From: Lycorma delicatula
Taxonomy: Eukaryota > Arthropoda > Insecta > Hemiptera > Fulgoridae
Length of the DNA: 64,000 bases
Reading direction: 5' to 3'
Assembly (NCBI RefSeq): GCF_047948215.1
Contig: NC_134455.1
Span: 163,414,575 to 163,478,574 of the forward strand
The position numbers and the translations under genes are program-made. Each line of letters begins with the position of its first letter. The stretch's first letter is position 1. The notes below the pieces were generated by a model. The model did not search any database and was not told the origin of the DNA. It worked only from the letters and a program-made list of their open reading frames with translations. Positions 32,911 through 44,500 of the stretch are shown here, one piece after another.

Positions 32911-33926
32911 TTTTTATTTATTTATTTATCAGCGGCATACGCCAATTCACAAAAGATACAATATAACAATACAATGCAACAATAATAGTAATAGGAAAAG
33001 CAAACGCACAAAAACAAGGATGAGATATAGTCAATAAATAAGAAAAAAAATTCACAAAGAGAACAGCATAGTAGCACGTTACAAGGAAATAAATAGTTTT
33101 TTTAGGTGATAGACATTATCATAAAAGAAGTGGAGATCAAGTTTACACGCTTGTGAAATCGCGGAATAATACTATGAAGCTCGTAACTGGTAGAACACAC
33201 GACGGGTGAACAGGTGTGATGATTGAGTACGGCTTGGAATTCTGAAATCACGCAGCTTAAGCAGTTCAGGACAGTCATCTTCGCCGACAAGAACTTTACG
33301 GAGAAATATTACATCATGCAGCCTTCGTCTCATAAGTAATGGTTCCAACCCCAAGACCTCCTCCATGATATTCAGTGGCACGGACCGGTAATCAGACCCT
33401 CAACAACACGCAAAAATCTGTCATGTATCCTCTGGAGATGCTGGATGTGTCCAAACTGATGAGGTTACCAAACAACACTCCGAAACTCCAAACTAATCTG
33501 AAGAGCAGCATAAACAGTCCTCATAGCCTCCACACTCAGACCCATTTTGCACGTTTTGATGAGAAGACCCAGAATTCGAGAAGTCTTGGTAGTAATAACA
33601 TCGATGTGATATAAGTGGTTAAGTTGTGCGAAAGAGTAATCCCCAAGTCACGGATGGATGACTCACGCCTTAGTTTAGATCCATCGAGTGCATAGTCAAG
33701 TAGAAGAGCGACGAAAAGCGACCGCAACGCATTTGCCAGCATTACCCCTCATATAATTCAGTGCACACCATTCATCAATTTTAGGAAGACAGTGCTGGAG
33801 CCGATGGCAATCATCAACAGATGAAACAGAAGGGCCCCAGACTGGGTCTCGGTCTTTCTTTTCCCCACCTAAGGACCCCGGGAGTCTCCGTTCAATCATT
33901 GAAGGTGGGACGCCGGAGCATTCCAC
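32911..33926 (-). mobile_element. Jockey/RTE-type LINE, 3' fragment
   Basis: On the - strand DEWCALNYMRGNAGKCVAVA (near 33770), YALDGSKLRRESSIRDLGIT (near 33680) and HNLTTYITSM are the thumb/C-terminal region of a Jockey-like polymerase. This family normally reads LNxxKCxxxxF...IRDLGVxxxxxLxF. The element ends at 32911-32928 with the TAAATAAATAAATAAAAA tail typical of that clade. Its upstream end joins the 3' end of R1-like copy 3 near 33926, so the 5' part is missing. Confidence 0.6.
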
Positions 33927-34088
33927 CCCTCACCCATCTTCCACTTCTTCCAGGATCTTCTTTCGGATAATGCTCCCTATTATTTTACTGACTATAGATA
34001 AGTTTGGCTCAACATGAAGCATTACCTCCACTATATTATCTGCGGTAACCACTCTCAACAGCGCTCGCATCATCATCCTGCCTTCCTC

Positions 34089-34591
34089 TCACCTTGGGCA
34101 CTGGAAAATAGAATGTTCCGCGGTATCCCGTTCTCCACAATACTGGCAACTTTCAGACGACCGTTTCTTCCTGCCGCATAGATAGCTATTAAAGCTACCA
34201 TGCTCCGATAAAAATTGAGTTAGCTCAAACGTGAGTTCCCCGTGCTCACGTCTGAGCCAAGGCCTGATATCTGGTATTAGCTTCTTCGTCCAGAGACCCA
34301 CCTCTGATCCATTCCATCTCTTCTGCCAGGGCTCTGTCGTCTCCTTCCTGACCATGCTCTTTGTCATCCCTTCTCTTCTTCCCACCCGTTTTTCCGTCAA
34401 GAGCTCCATAGAAGGGAGCGAGGCAACCACCAGAACTGCCTCTGCAGAGACCATTCGGTAAGCCCTAGAAACGCCGATTTCCAGTCGGCGCTGCAGCCCC
34501 GTAAGCCTCCGAACGGCCACCTTCGTGCACAATGTCCTCTTCCACACTGAACGGCATACAAGGCAACGGACCGAGCCACCGCCGCCAGCAT
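34089..34591 (-). pseudogene. R1-like LINE copy 3, C-terminal region and finger
   Basis: RRLEIGVSRAYRMVSAEAVL and VVASLPSMELLTEKR match the AYRTVSxxAxxVxAGxxP segment. ELTFELTQFLSEHGSFNSYL is followed by the terminal finger CQYCGERDTAEHSIFQCPR, which is complete (CxxC...H....C). Confidence 0.75.
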
Positions 34592-35016
34592 CCTCCTCTT
34601 TGATGAGCTCGGTCCTTGCTCATGAGCCTTGAGACAGCTGACACTGTTCTACCTGCCTTGTCGACTGCCTCCCTGACATGATCTTGAAAGTCTCTTCGGC
34701 TGTCAAGCCAAGCCCCCAGGTATTTGGCTCTATTGATCGGCTTGATAACGACCCCCCTTATCCGTAGCCTAATGGGGAGAGTCGCCTTCTCCCAGCCATC
34801 ACAAGCAGTTTCGTTTTCTTTGCGGTGCGGCTAAGGCCGTGGTCTGCCCACTATCTTTCAAACAATAGAATGGCCCGTTCACTTTTCCTGATTATTTCCT
34901 ATTCTGTTCTGGCGACTAATACCATGGAGACCTCATCGGCAAAACCGGTCACCGAAACTCCAACGTGATAACGCAACCTGAGGACGCCATCATATGCCAG
35001 GTTCTACAGAATCGGT

Positions 35017-36046
35017 TCAATTACCGAATCTGCGGAACACCGCGCTCCATACTGGTCGTAATCTCCTTGCCCTCTGCATGACTAACTCTCCATGACTAAC
35101 ACGCACAAGATACGAGCTGATATCTCTCCGAATCAACTCATCCATGATGCACCCGAACGGCAGTGAGTTGAATGCATTCTTGACACCCAACATCACACTG
35201 CCGGGATGCACCTCGTCCTCCAAGAACCCGCTGCGTCCTCATCAACAATCCTTATCATCTTAGCTATGGCATCCTCCGTTGTCCACCCTCTCCTGAATCC
35301 ATATTGACATTCACTAACGCCTCCCTTCCGTTCTACTTCATTTCGGAGAGGCTCCGCCAACAGCCTCTCGAAGAGTTTGCTTAGGCAACTCAACAGCCAA
35401 AAAGGTCGGTATCCGACTGGCCCTCCTACCTCTCCACCATCTTTCCTCAGTAGAACCAGCCTGGCCTCCTTCCATTCTGGTGGCAAACAACCATCCGGGA
35501 GTATTCGGTTGAAGGCCGCCAGCACTTGGTCCGCAGCAACTTTCACCGTTACAGCCACAATCTCGTTAGTAACCGGGTCGTGGCCGGGACTCGTTTTAAC
35601 TTTCAGCCTCCCTGCCGCAGCTCGCCCTTTGTGAATACAGGGATATCTGCAACTATCTTTCTATAGATGGGCCGGTCACCCCTAGGTAACAAAATATCAA
35701 TTTGGTTCCTAAGAACCTCCTTGGCAAGTAACGCCTTACCAAATCTACCAGTTATGATTTGGAAGGCATCAACCCATATGTCGTCCTCCAATCTGTCCAG
35801 GAGCTCTCTCCACTTCCTCTTCTTACTATCTAGTATTTCACTCCTGTAAGTGCTCCTTTTTTTGGCCAGCTCCTTTCTACATGAGAGGATGTTCTTACGA
35901 TACCCTCTTCTCCTGGCCCGCTGCAGCTGTTTCCTGACCCTAATACAACACCTTCTCGCCTCTACCACCCGAGCAATCCACCAGTATACATTCTTTCTTG
36001 GCGGACTTCTATGGTCCAGCGACTCTTCTGTTGCCTTTGATACCAC
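35017..36046 (-). pseudogene. R1-like LINE copy 3, linker and reverse transcriptase
   Basis: RKNVYWWIARVVEARRCCIR (linker) leads to GCLPPEWKEARLVLLRKDG and GYRPFWLLSCLSKLFERLL (usual YRPISLL). YGFRRGWTTEDAI and PGSVMLGVKNAFNSLPFG follow. The last should be LDVKNAFNS; the catalytic Asp is Gly. A gap or frameshift near 35600 separates linker and palm. The YADD equivalent lies just outside this span, at 34921-34953, and reads VTGFADEVSMVL. Confidence 0.7.
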
Positions 36047-36116
36047 CTTCGTCAGGTAACTGGGGAGACGTTTTCCAGATGACCAAGGCGCTCTTTCACC
36101 AACTTTTTAAGCCTAT

Positions 36117-36491
36117 CTAGGTTCTCTTTCGAACATAATCTCCTGTTGTCAGCCGCCACGCTATAAGACCCACCCTCCCCAAGTTCAAATCAACCAAGAA
36201 ATGGTCGCTCAACAACTCCTCTTCAGTTAGCACCTCCCAACTCCACGAGCCCTCTGCCAACTTCGGCGAGACAAACGTAACATCCACAAACGAGCATCCA
36301 TTTACCCTCTCCAGGGTAGGCGCTGTCCCATTATTGACCACCACCAAACCCAACTCGGCTATATACTCGTCCAGAATCCGCCCTCTATGGTCCGTGACAT
36401 GTCCTTCCCATGTCACGTTCTTTGCGTTAAGATCATCACCCACGTCTACATCCTTTCGAAGAGGATGAATCACACCGGCCAGATACTCCAA
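36117..36491 (-). pseudogene. R1-like LINE copy 3, endonuclease C-terminal half
   Basis: VDVGDDLNAKNVTWEGHVTD (GDxNAK box), LGLVVVNNGTAPTLERVNG, SFVDVTFVSPKLA and LLSDHFLVDLNL (catalytic SDH) follow in the normal order. The N-terminal half is absent, cut off by the truncation at 36518. Confidence 0.7.
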
Positions 36492-36518
36492 GCATTTTCA
36501 TAATCATCCAGACCAGAG

Positions 36519-36557
36519 ATTTCTTCTATATATTTCGTCGAAATATATAGAAGAAAT
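36519..36557. repeat. Perfect 39-bp palindrome at an element junction
   Basis: Arm ATTTCTTCTATATATTTCG (36519-36537), one central T, and the exact reverse complement (36539-36557). Immediately after it, GAAATAGTTGA occurs twice around TATATA (36553-36580). The palindrome separates the truncated 5' end of R1-like copy 3 from a SINE fragment. Confidence 0.9.
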
Positions 36558-36575
36558 AGTTGATATATAGAAATA

Positions 36576-36690
36576 GTTGACCTGAGACTGTACAAGACTA
36601 CACGTCACTTACACCCGTACATATCATTCTCATTCATCCTCTGAAGTAATAATACCTGACGTTGATTCCCGAAGGCTAAACAGGAAAAAA
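36576..36690 (+). mobile_element. tRNA-derived SINE, family A, 3' fragment
   Basis: It begins at GTTGACCTGAGACTGTACAA, in the middle of the SINE body, and continues through CATTCATCCTCTGAAGTAAT to GAAGGCTAAACAGGAAAAAA. The tRNA-like head is missing. The break coincides with the short duplications beside the palindrome. Confidence 0.8.
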
Positions 36691-36694
36691 ATGG

Positions 36695-38200
36695 CCTCTG
36701 CGGTGAAAGCATGAAGCCATAAAAAATAATTCGACACTTGGAAATTAAACATCTGCATCATAAATCAAACCCTTGGAATTTTTCGAAAAAAATTACATAT
36801 TTTGAAAAATCATCAAGCTTCTATTTGTAAATCAAGACGTACTGGTAAAAGTACACTTGAAGCATCTTATCTTGTAGCACTAAGAGTAGCTAAAGTGTCC
36901 AATCCCCATACAATCGCAGAAACCTCATATTGCCTGTTGCAATTGATATGGTCATTGTTTTAATAGGCGTGGAAGAAGCAAAAAGATTCCGCTTTTTAAC
37001 GACACAGTATCAGAGCGAATCGATGACATGGCTGCCGATGTTCGCGATCATATAATTCAGCTAGTAAGTTCAAGTGAATTTTTCAGTATTCTATTTGCTC
37101 AACAGGTGTCGCAAACATTTCCCAAATCTTATGTTTTGCGAGATATGAATGCGATAGGGACAGATCAATCAAATAAAATACATTTTGAAATCAATTCCTG
37201 GTCATGTCTTTTATGAAACTACTAAAAACTATAATAGATTAGACAAAATGTATTGCAGTGTACAGTGGTAGTACAAAGGTGATAACACGAAAGAACAGTG
37301 GATTTGTGAAAAAATTAGATCATCTTACACCAAGGGCGGAATGGACACACTGTACCTTCAAAGACATGCTCTTGCCACAAAACATATGCCGGAAAATCTC
37401 AAACAAATTCTTTGTAAAGCTGTAAAAGAATTGGCTGTTTGCTAAACTATGAGATGAAATGGGCAGTAAGAAAAAATCTCTTTGTTTCCACACAGAAGTC
37501 AGATTGTTATCGTGATGGAAATTGTTAACCCGGTTATTGGAAATGCGAAATAAATTAATAATATTTTTTCTGGATAAACAAACACTACTCTCAGTGTTTT
37601 TATAAAGTAATGAGTATATTTTGCTGTGGGCTTACTGACTGCCTTACTGACAAAGTTCATGCTTTCATTTAGAAGCTTGATATCTGGATTATTCGTCTTC
37701 AGAGAAAAAATTTATATTTCCATCCACTTCCGATTATATTGTGGAAAATGTGGATGAAGACATTGTTATTCACCTAAGTTTGGATAGCATGAAGATGCAT
37801 TTGCGTGAGCTAAAAATTCAGTTGGTGGAGTATACATCAGAAAAGTTTTACATCAAAATATTTTCTATAGAATTTGGAACATTTAAAAAAAATTAATAAT
37901 TTCTTGAATATTCATTTTTCAAGTTTGGAAGTGAAGATCAGTTTTGCCTTTTGTCATAGACGTAGCAGTAAAATGTAAGTCCAAATGTTTTTAACCTATT
38001 CACAATATACAAATATAACTTATTAATGTTCTTGTTCACATTTACATCCCCAGCAAAATAAATTATCGTATGCGTTTCTTTAAACAGAATCATACTTCGC
38101 GGAAAACAAAATTTTGGCGTCTTGGTTTTGGAGGTCTATGCGATCGAAAATTTACAATTAAATAATTTAGGGCATTGATCGTATGAAAGTGCCTAACGCC
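36695..38200 (+). pseudogene. hAT transposase relic (ZBED5/FAM200-like)
   Basis: Across several frames the + strand keeps the order of this hAT group. A BED-like finger end near 36706-36750 reads ESMKP then IRHLEIKHLHHK. It is followed by PLFNDTVSERIDDMAADVRD and HIIQLVSSSEFF (36998-37090), LYLQRHALATKHMPENLKQI and LCKAVKELA (37341-37438), and FPSTSDYIVENVDEDIVIHL with MKMHLRELKIQL (37720-37830). The expected acidic residues in the missing stretches cannot be seen, and many stops are present. Its end lies about 190 bases before the Vps41 DRE box. Confidence 0.65.
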
Positions 38201-38387
38201 CCAACTTTTTATATTATGTTATTAATTGTAAGTAAAATTAAAATTATTACGAAAGTGAACTTATTGTTCTGTAAAAAAACAGTAATAGGTTTGTGCATCG
38301 AGCAAATTATCATAGTTTGTAAAGATCGATAGAAGTGAATAAATCGATCTGTAGTAGTTATGCTGTCGAACTTATATCGAATTTCTT

Positions 38388-38395
38388 TATCGATA
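38388..38395 (+). promoter_or_regulatory. DRE-type box (TATCGATA) upstream of Vps41
   Basis: A perfect TATCGATA lies 124 bases before the Vps41 ATG, with two further ATCGAT-type sites within 65 bases (near 38327 and 38343). In Drosophila this is the DREF binding site and a common core-promoter element of housekeeping genes. Its function here is inferred from position. Confidence 0.5.
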
Positions 38396-38421
38396 AGTGT
38401 AGCGTAATTGTGACATTTCTG

Positions 38422-38506
38422 GTGAGGTTAGTCATCTACTGTTTTGTTTGAAATTTGATAAATAGGCTCTTATGCTAAGATAATAGTGTTTTCTTTTGTA
38501 TTACAG
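38422..38506 (+). other. Candidate 85-bp intron in the Vps41 5' UTR
   Basis: TTCTG/GTGAGG at 38422 resembles a splice donor and GTATTACAG ending at 38506 a splice acceptor, five bases before the ATG. If used, the first exon is non-coding and starts near the DRE box. Confidence 0.4.
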
Positions 38507-38511
38507 TCAAA

Positions 38512-38541
38512 ATGGATGCAGAAAATAAAAGTATTTCTACT
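38512..38541 (+). CDS. Vps41: Vps41 exon 1 (coding part)
   Basis: It encodes MDAENKSIST and ends at ACT/GTGAGT, a strong donor, in phase 0. The only support besides the donor is that exon 2 continues in frame and that Vps41 proteins start with a short non-conserved acidic segment. The ATG is preceded by TCAAA. Confidence 0.75.
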
Positions 38542-41500
38542 GTGAGTTTAAATATCACTATTTATTATTGCTAGAAAATAAGCTAATATATTCCACTTAC
38601 TGTTGTAACGTAATTGAACACAGAACGAAATAAAATTGAGTTATTTAACTTACCGTGTTTGTTATGGACACAAATCGATTTCGTCTTTAAAGTAAGCATC
38701 TATAAAATGTGTTATTTCGGTTACTGAAGAAAACAGCAGCTTAACTTTTACGCTCTTGTATTGTTAAAACAATAAGTATTGTGTTTCCTCTTCCTTACTA
38801 TTATACTAAAAAAGCTTTCTTCGAAGTTTCTTAAAAAGTGTCTAGCAAATATCTTAGAGTGTGGTGTTATCCCCAAATATACATGTTTTTACAGTGTGGT
38901 GTTATCCCCATTTTATTATGAAATACCTTACTTTCATGTGTTGAAAAGTCAGTTTATTTATGTACATAGAAATTTTGCTTGATTCTGTTATTTTTCATAT
39001 GGTTGTATTTGAAATAGTCATTTTATTTTCTCAATTTCTAAATATTTGTACTAGAGATTAACTTTTAATTTTTAGTTATTCTTAAAATATTATTTCTTCT
39101 ACTACTCTTTCACTATTTTGAAGTGCACTTTCTTATTTATTTAGTGATAATATTAAAATAAAAAAGTAAGCTCAGTAGAAAAATAACAAGGCATAACATT
39201 ACACATTAATAAGACATTACAATGTTTATTCTGATCACTTAAACACTAAATCTTTTTTTTTGTGTGTTTTGGTTTGTCACCTTAAATACAGAATAGAGAA
39301 AACATACAAGGTAAAATATAAAAAGCTGAAATATTTACAGCCAATAATTTCTCTTAAATCTGACTTAAATTTAGAATTGTTACTGTTCCAAGACTCAATT
39401 TTTCAGATTAACTTTTGGTTCTTACTATTTATAACTGGACTAGTTTTCCAATTGTGTTAGGACCATTTTCATATTTCTATCATCATAATTCCCAGTTTAT
39501 AATTATTGACAAAAATCACTATGAACTTATGAGATTTATTAGTTTTTAAATGTAATGAATGCATTACCTGATATAATAATATTTTAATAACTAATGATGA
39601 ATTTATCGAAAGGTTTTATGTAAATCTATATTAATTTACTATTTATATTAAATCTTACTATTTTGGTGTATTCATTGATGAATTCTGTTAATAATTACTG
39701 TTTATTGCAACATACTGAAGAACATGTTTAATAAATAAATAAATAAAAATTCTCAGTTTATACTGCTATAATTTGTGTAATTACGTATGTTGACTCCTGT
39801 ATACTAGAGTATTTACATTGTGCTCATATATGGTTATGGTTATTTTGGGAAAGGTTCTCCAAGTGGATTTCTCATTAAAACTGCTGGTGTCTTGTGGAGG
39901 TTTGGAGAAGATGTAGTATTAAGATAATCAAACAGTTTTTAGACAGGAGCGTACTGCTGGAAACTGTGTTAGTACCAGTGTTAGTTAAATCCTTAATCTT
40001 TCAGGGGGAAAACCATAACCTTTTTTTCTTTATAAATGCTTGATATAACTAGTGAAACTAGGTTGGTTTAACCTTATGCAGGAATAAATGTATGAAATAA
40101 GCTGTACTGGATTTGAGGTGGTGATGGTATGAGTCTATTATTTATCATTATAAGATTTGAATAGCTATGTTAAGTTTTGTCAGTAGTTGATGATTCTCGA
40201 TGGCTTAGAATCTGTACCACTGTTATTTTGAAGTTGAGGGGAAAAGTTGTGGCTTATACCATAACTTGTTAGTGATTTGCTTTTAACAAATAGTTATTGT
40301 TTAGGCCACATTGTTGATTCGTGCTGAAGTTCGTTGGTGAGGTTGCTATGTTGAATCATTATTTTTAGCACAACTAAAGGAAGCATATGCTTTTCTTTAA
40401 AAATATTTTCAGTAAAGTTATTGATAATTAAAAGTTAAATATAATTAAATTAAAAGTAGCATTCAATCACTCTTAAAAAAGTGATTGAATCTTTCCCTTT
40501 ATTTATAACATGACATTTAGATATTTGTATTGGTTAGATAAGTTAATATTTTTTTCACATTTTACAAAATTAAAAAAAAATTCATTCATTCCAGTGTATA
40601 AAATCAACTAATTTCTCACTTTGTATTGAATTTGAAAGTGTAATATTTACTCCCCCATGGTTGTGAGTTCTCAGTTGGTATATTTTATTTTCAATTTGGA
40701 CATCAAGGGGGCACTGGTTGAATGTTAGCTATGTCTTTCCCACTGATTCTTGCACTGAATTATGTATTATTATTATTTCTTTGATTCTGTTAAAATATCC
40801 AAGTCCTAAGTAGGTAGTATTTAAATGGTAGTGTTGTGTACATAATTTATTGATTGATTGAATTATGTAAGTGTTTTGTCCAGTGTGTTTGAAGAAGGTG
40901 GGGGTATGGGTTGTTATTTGTGATGCCTTTTGTATTAGTTGTATTGCACTGCATGCATGAATCTTCCTGATTTTGAATACCAGCATAATTCAAACAAGAA
41001 ACTTTAATAATGCTCTTCTAGAGCCAACCTTTTGCCCTACCCTCTCTCTTTTCCTTTTTATCCTCCGGTAACTACCGTTTAGATAATACTTCAGAGGATG
41101 AATGAGGATGATATGTATGAGTGTAAATGAAGTGTAGTCTTGTACATTCTCAGTTCGACCATTCCTGAGATGTGTGGTTAATTGAAACCCAACCACCAAA
41201 GAACACCGGTATCCATGATCTAGTGTTCAAATCCGTGTAAAAATAACTGGCTTTACTAGGACTTGAACGCTGGAACTCTCGGCTTCCAAATCAGCTGATT
41301 TGGGAAGACGCGTTCACCACTAGACCAACCCGGTGGGTTTTTTGCCCTACCCTGGAGCAGCCTTGTCTCACTTACAACATACAATTGAATTAAGAGTACA
41401 GATGATTGTTATAAAATTGGCATTCTCAAAAAAGTCAGAAATATTGATGCAATACTGAGAGGATGAAAACTGAAAGTAATGAATTAAAAAAATAACGTTT

Positions 41501-44500
41501 CTTGCTTCAAACCCACATTATTGAAAACATAAGGAAACAACTATTAATAAATCAAATATTAAAACATATTTTTATAATTCAGATATTGATTATTCTAGTC
41601 ATTCTAAACATTGTATATTTTACAGTGCTACTTAAGTTTCTAGCTTTGTACCTTTTTTTTTTGAGTTGGAGGAACCCCATTTGTGGGCGCCGAAGCATTG
41701 TCGAACTCGCTAACAGGTTTCGCAAGCTGTTACAGAAAATGCGTATGTTTTCCTGCGCACTACCAGCTAAACCTCCACCCCTGGCGACCCCACCTCCTGG
41801 GAAACCACTAATAAAGCATTACTTCAGGAGGAGGGTAAGCGCCCACACACACATTTGGTCTCCACTAGCAAACATCATCCATGTTAGACCACTACATGCA
41901 CACACTGCATACCACAAATACCTAAAGAGAAAAACATTCAGAAAAATAGAACACCTAACATGTACCACACACATTTATACATTCATACAATCAAGCCAAC
42001 ACAAGAAAAGCGTACAACAAAAAAGACATGGCCGCAAGACATAACTTATCCACCGAAGTACACTGAAAAGTTAACTAAATTTCCACAATCTCACCCTATT
42101 GTGAGATTGTGGAAATCCACCAACACACACAAACACAACTCAACTACTTACCAACTTATCACTTACCCATATGACCGTCAGCCATAATCAATAAAAACGT
42201 GAGCAATGCCCTCAGGCACCGGGAGCGGGGTGTCCATGGTCTCACCACACCAAAGCAACCCCCCTCATGCTCAAGAGGGCCCCCAAGGCACTCAGTCACA
42301 GACCTGTCCAACCCAGCACCCTCTGACGCCTCATTCCCTTGCAGGCCAATGCTCGCTGTCTCCTATGAGTTTTTACTAAGTTCTAAAACTTTTCTATTAT
42401 AATTTGCAAAAATAGTCTACTGCTTCACACCCTGAAGCATTATCTGCTGAAAATCCTCAGATCTGAACATGTCCACCAGATCCAGGGCATCCAGTATGCA
42501 CCTCTGTACATCCTGGAACCTCGTACAACAGAAAAAGACATGGTACAGAGTTTTCTCCACATCGCAGGCCAGACAGCAGTCTGAATGGTCAAGAGCAAAC
42601 CTAAACACATACAATCTGTTACACCATGCCCAGCCAGGAATTGTGTAAGACTGTAATCAATTGATCCATGAGTCCTACTGCACCAACTCCTTACATTCCC
42701 AATCAGACGGTAAGTCCACCGATTTTTCTCTCCTGCATCCCACCGTTCTTGCCAAGTATTCATCAGCTCTTGTAAATTGGCCACAATCAGTCTCTTCTTC
42801 TCTGAAGAAGGAAGCATCCTTAATTCTCTATGCTTCCTTCTGTGAGCAATTAGCAGGTCAATTGGCATAAAACCAGCCAGAACCTCTGCAGCCTCTCTTG
42901 AGATCGTACGATAAGCTGCCGAAATCCGGAGGTAGCATCTCCTATGCAGCGCAGCAAGAATTCCCATATACCTTTTATACCTCAGAACAACTGCTCAGAT
43001 CTCTGCCCCATATAAGAGGGAAGAATACACCACACTTGTTAATAACCTCTTCCTGAGTTCTCGAGGCCCCCTGATGCTCAGAAGTAAGATGGCAACTGCA
43101 TGCATTGTCCTCCCCGTTCTCTCACAACTTTCCATAACATGACTCCGTACTTCCATCCAAGTGCTGACCCTAGTATACAAAGCCTGAATTTTATCCACAA
43201 TCTCTCTCTTTGTAGTAGCCCCAACTGCAAGTACTATGTCATCCACATAGCCGACCACAGCAACGTCCTCTGGAAGTGAAATTCGAAGGACTCATATACC
43301 GTATTCCATAAGGTCGGTCCAAGGACTGACTCCTGCAGCACACCCCGATCAATATTCCTAACAATCGTGCGATTCTCTGTTATATAATTCAATGGCCTGC
43401 CTCATAAGTAAGACAATAATAATTTTTACGCTTTGCAAGGTACATACAAGACTATCACCTCCACCGCATCCAAGTGTAGACCTACTAGCTTGAAAACCAT
43501 ATTGTCTCCCTGAGAAGCCGCCTGCATCCTCCACTCCACGAACCAGCCTTTGCTGAAGCATACACTCTTATCGCCAGTGGCCGATAAGACGATGGAAGCG
43601 CCAGCTCATGTCCAGGTTTGGGCACAATACAAGATGCTGTGCCTTCCATGCTTCAGGGAATACCCCCTCCCTCAGACAGGTATTATAAACGTCGATAAAT
43701 ACATCTATATTAGCTCGGACTGCCAATTTAATCACAAGGTTCGGTAAACATCAGGACCAAGGCCCTTGTCACGAGGGACGCGCTCCATCGCCGTGATCAG
43801 TTCTTCCTTCGTGAACATTGGTAGATCCAGTATCTCACCTGAGGTAGTGGCCGGAACCCTCATCTCCATGTGGAAATAATACATCAATGATGTGCTGGGC
43901 TGCCTCCACATTCATAGCAGTAGGTACTTTAGGTCTCACTGCATACTTAACAATAATCTTGTATGGTCTTCCCATGGATCCTTTTCAATCTCTTCAATAA
44001 GTTTGCACCAGCAAGCTCCTCATTGTACCAATAAACAGGTGGACGACCAGCCCTATAACACCTTTGGGAAAGGAAACCATCACAAGCCTTCATCAATTCA
44101 TTCACTAATAATTGAACCTTTCCTTCTGCCACTGTAAGGTTACCAAGGGTAACCTTTCTCAAATCAAGGGCCTCTACAAATAACGGGGGGTCCATTCTCT
44201 TCACACTCCATCCTTGAGTCAGGGGTCGCCCTATCACACGATGTCTACCATCGTCAATCGTCATAACGACAGCCCGGTGGTCGCTCCCTGTATAACCTTA
44301 CCACATCCACCAGTCTCGAATTTTAGCCGCAAGGGCGGGGTTGGCAAAGGTGATGTCCACTATAGACCCATATATGCCTCTCTGATAAGTAAATTCATTC
44401 CCAGTGTTAAGACACACCAGGTTCAAACTTGCTACCGCCTCAAGAAGCATGTGTATCAGTGTAGGCAGAGCTCCACAATGCAGACCATGCATTAAAATCA

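Larger units (their letters stand above)
33930..36518 (-). mobile_element. R1-like LINE, copy 3, 5'-truncated
   Basis: The - strand has the end of an endonuclease, a linker, reverse transcriptase and C-terminal finger, so only the 5' part is missing. The truncation lies at a 39-bp perfect palindrome. Both palm aspartate motifs are changed (LGVKNAFNS for LDVKNAFNS; FADE for FADD), and several frameshifts are present. It is more GC-rich than the surrounding DNA and differs clearly from copies 1 and 2. Confidence 0.7.

Noticed and set aside
40729..40986. 85-codon - strand frame as a LINE C-terminus
   Set aside because: No convincing motif; its pattern fits several families equally poorly.
41502..42044. 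180-codon open frame in Vps41 intron 1
   Set aside because: It mixes a hydrophobic low-complexity start with the short dispersed repeat and CA-rich sequence. No domain is visible and there is no partner exon.
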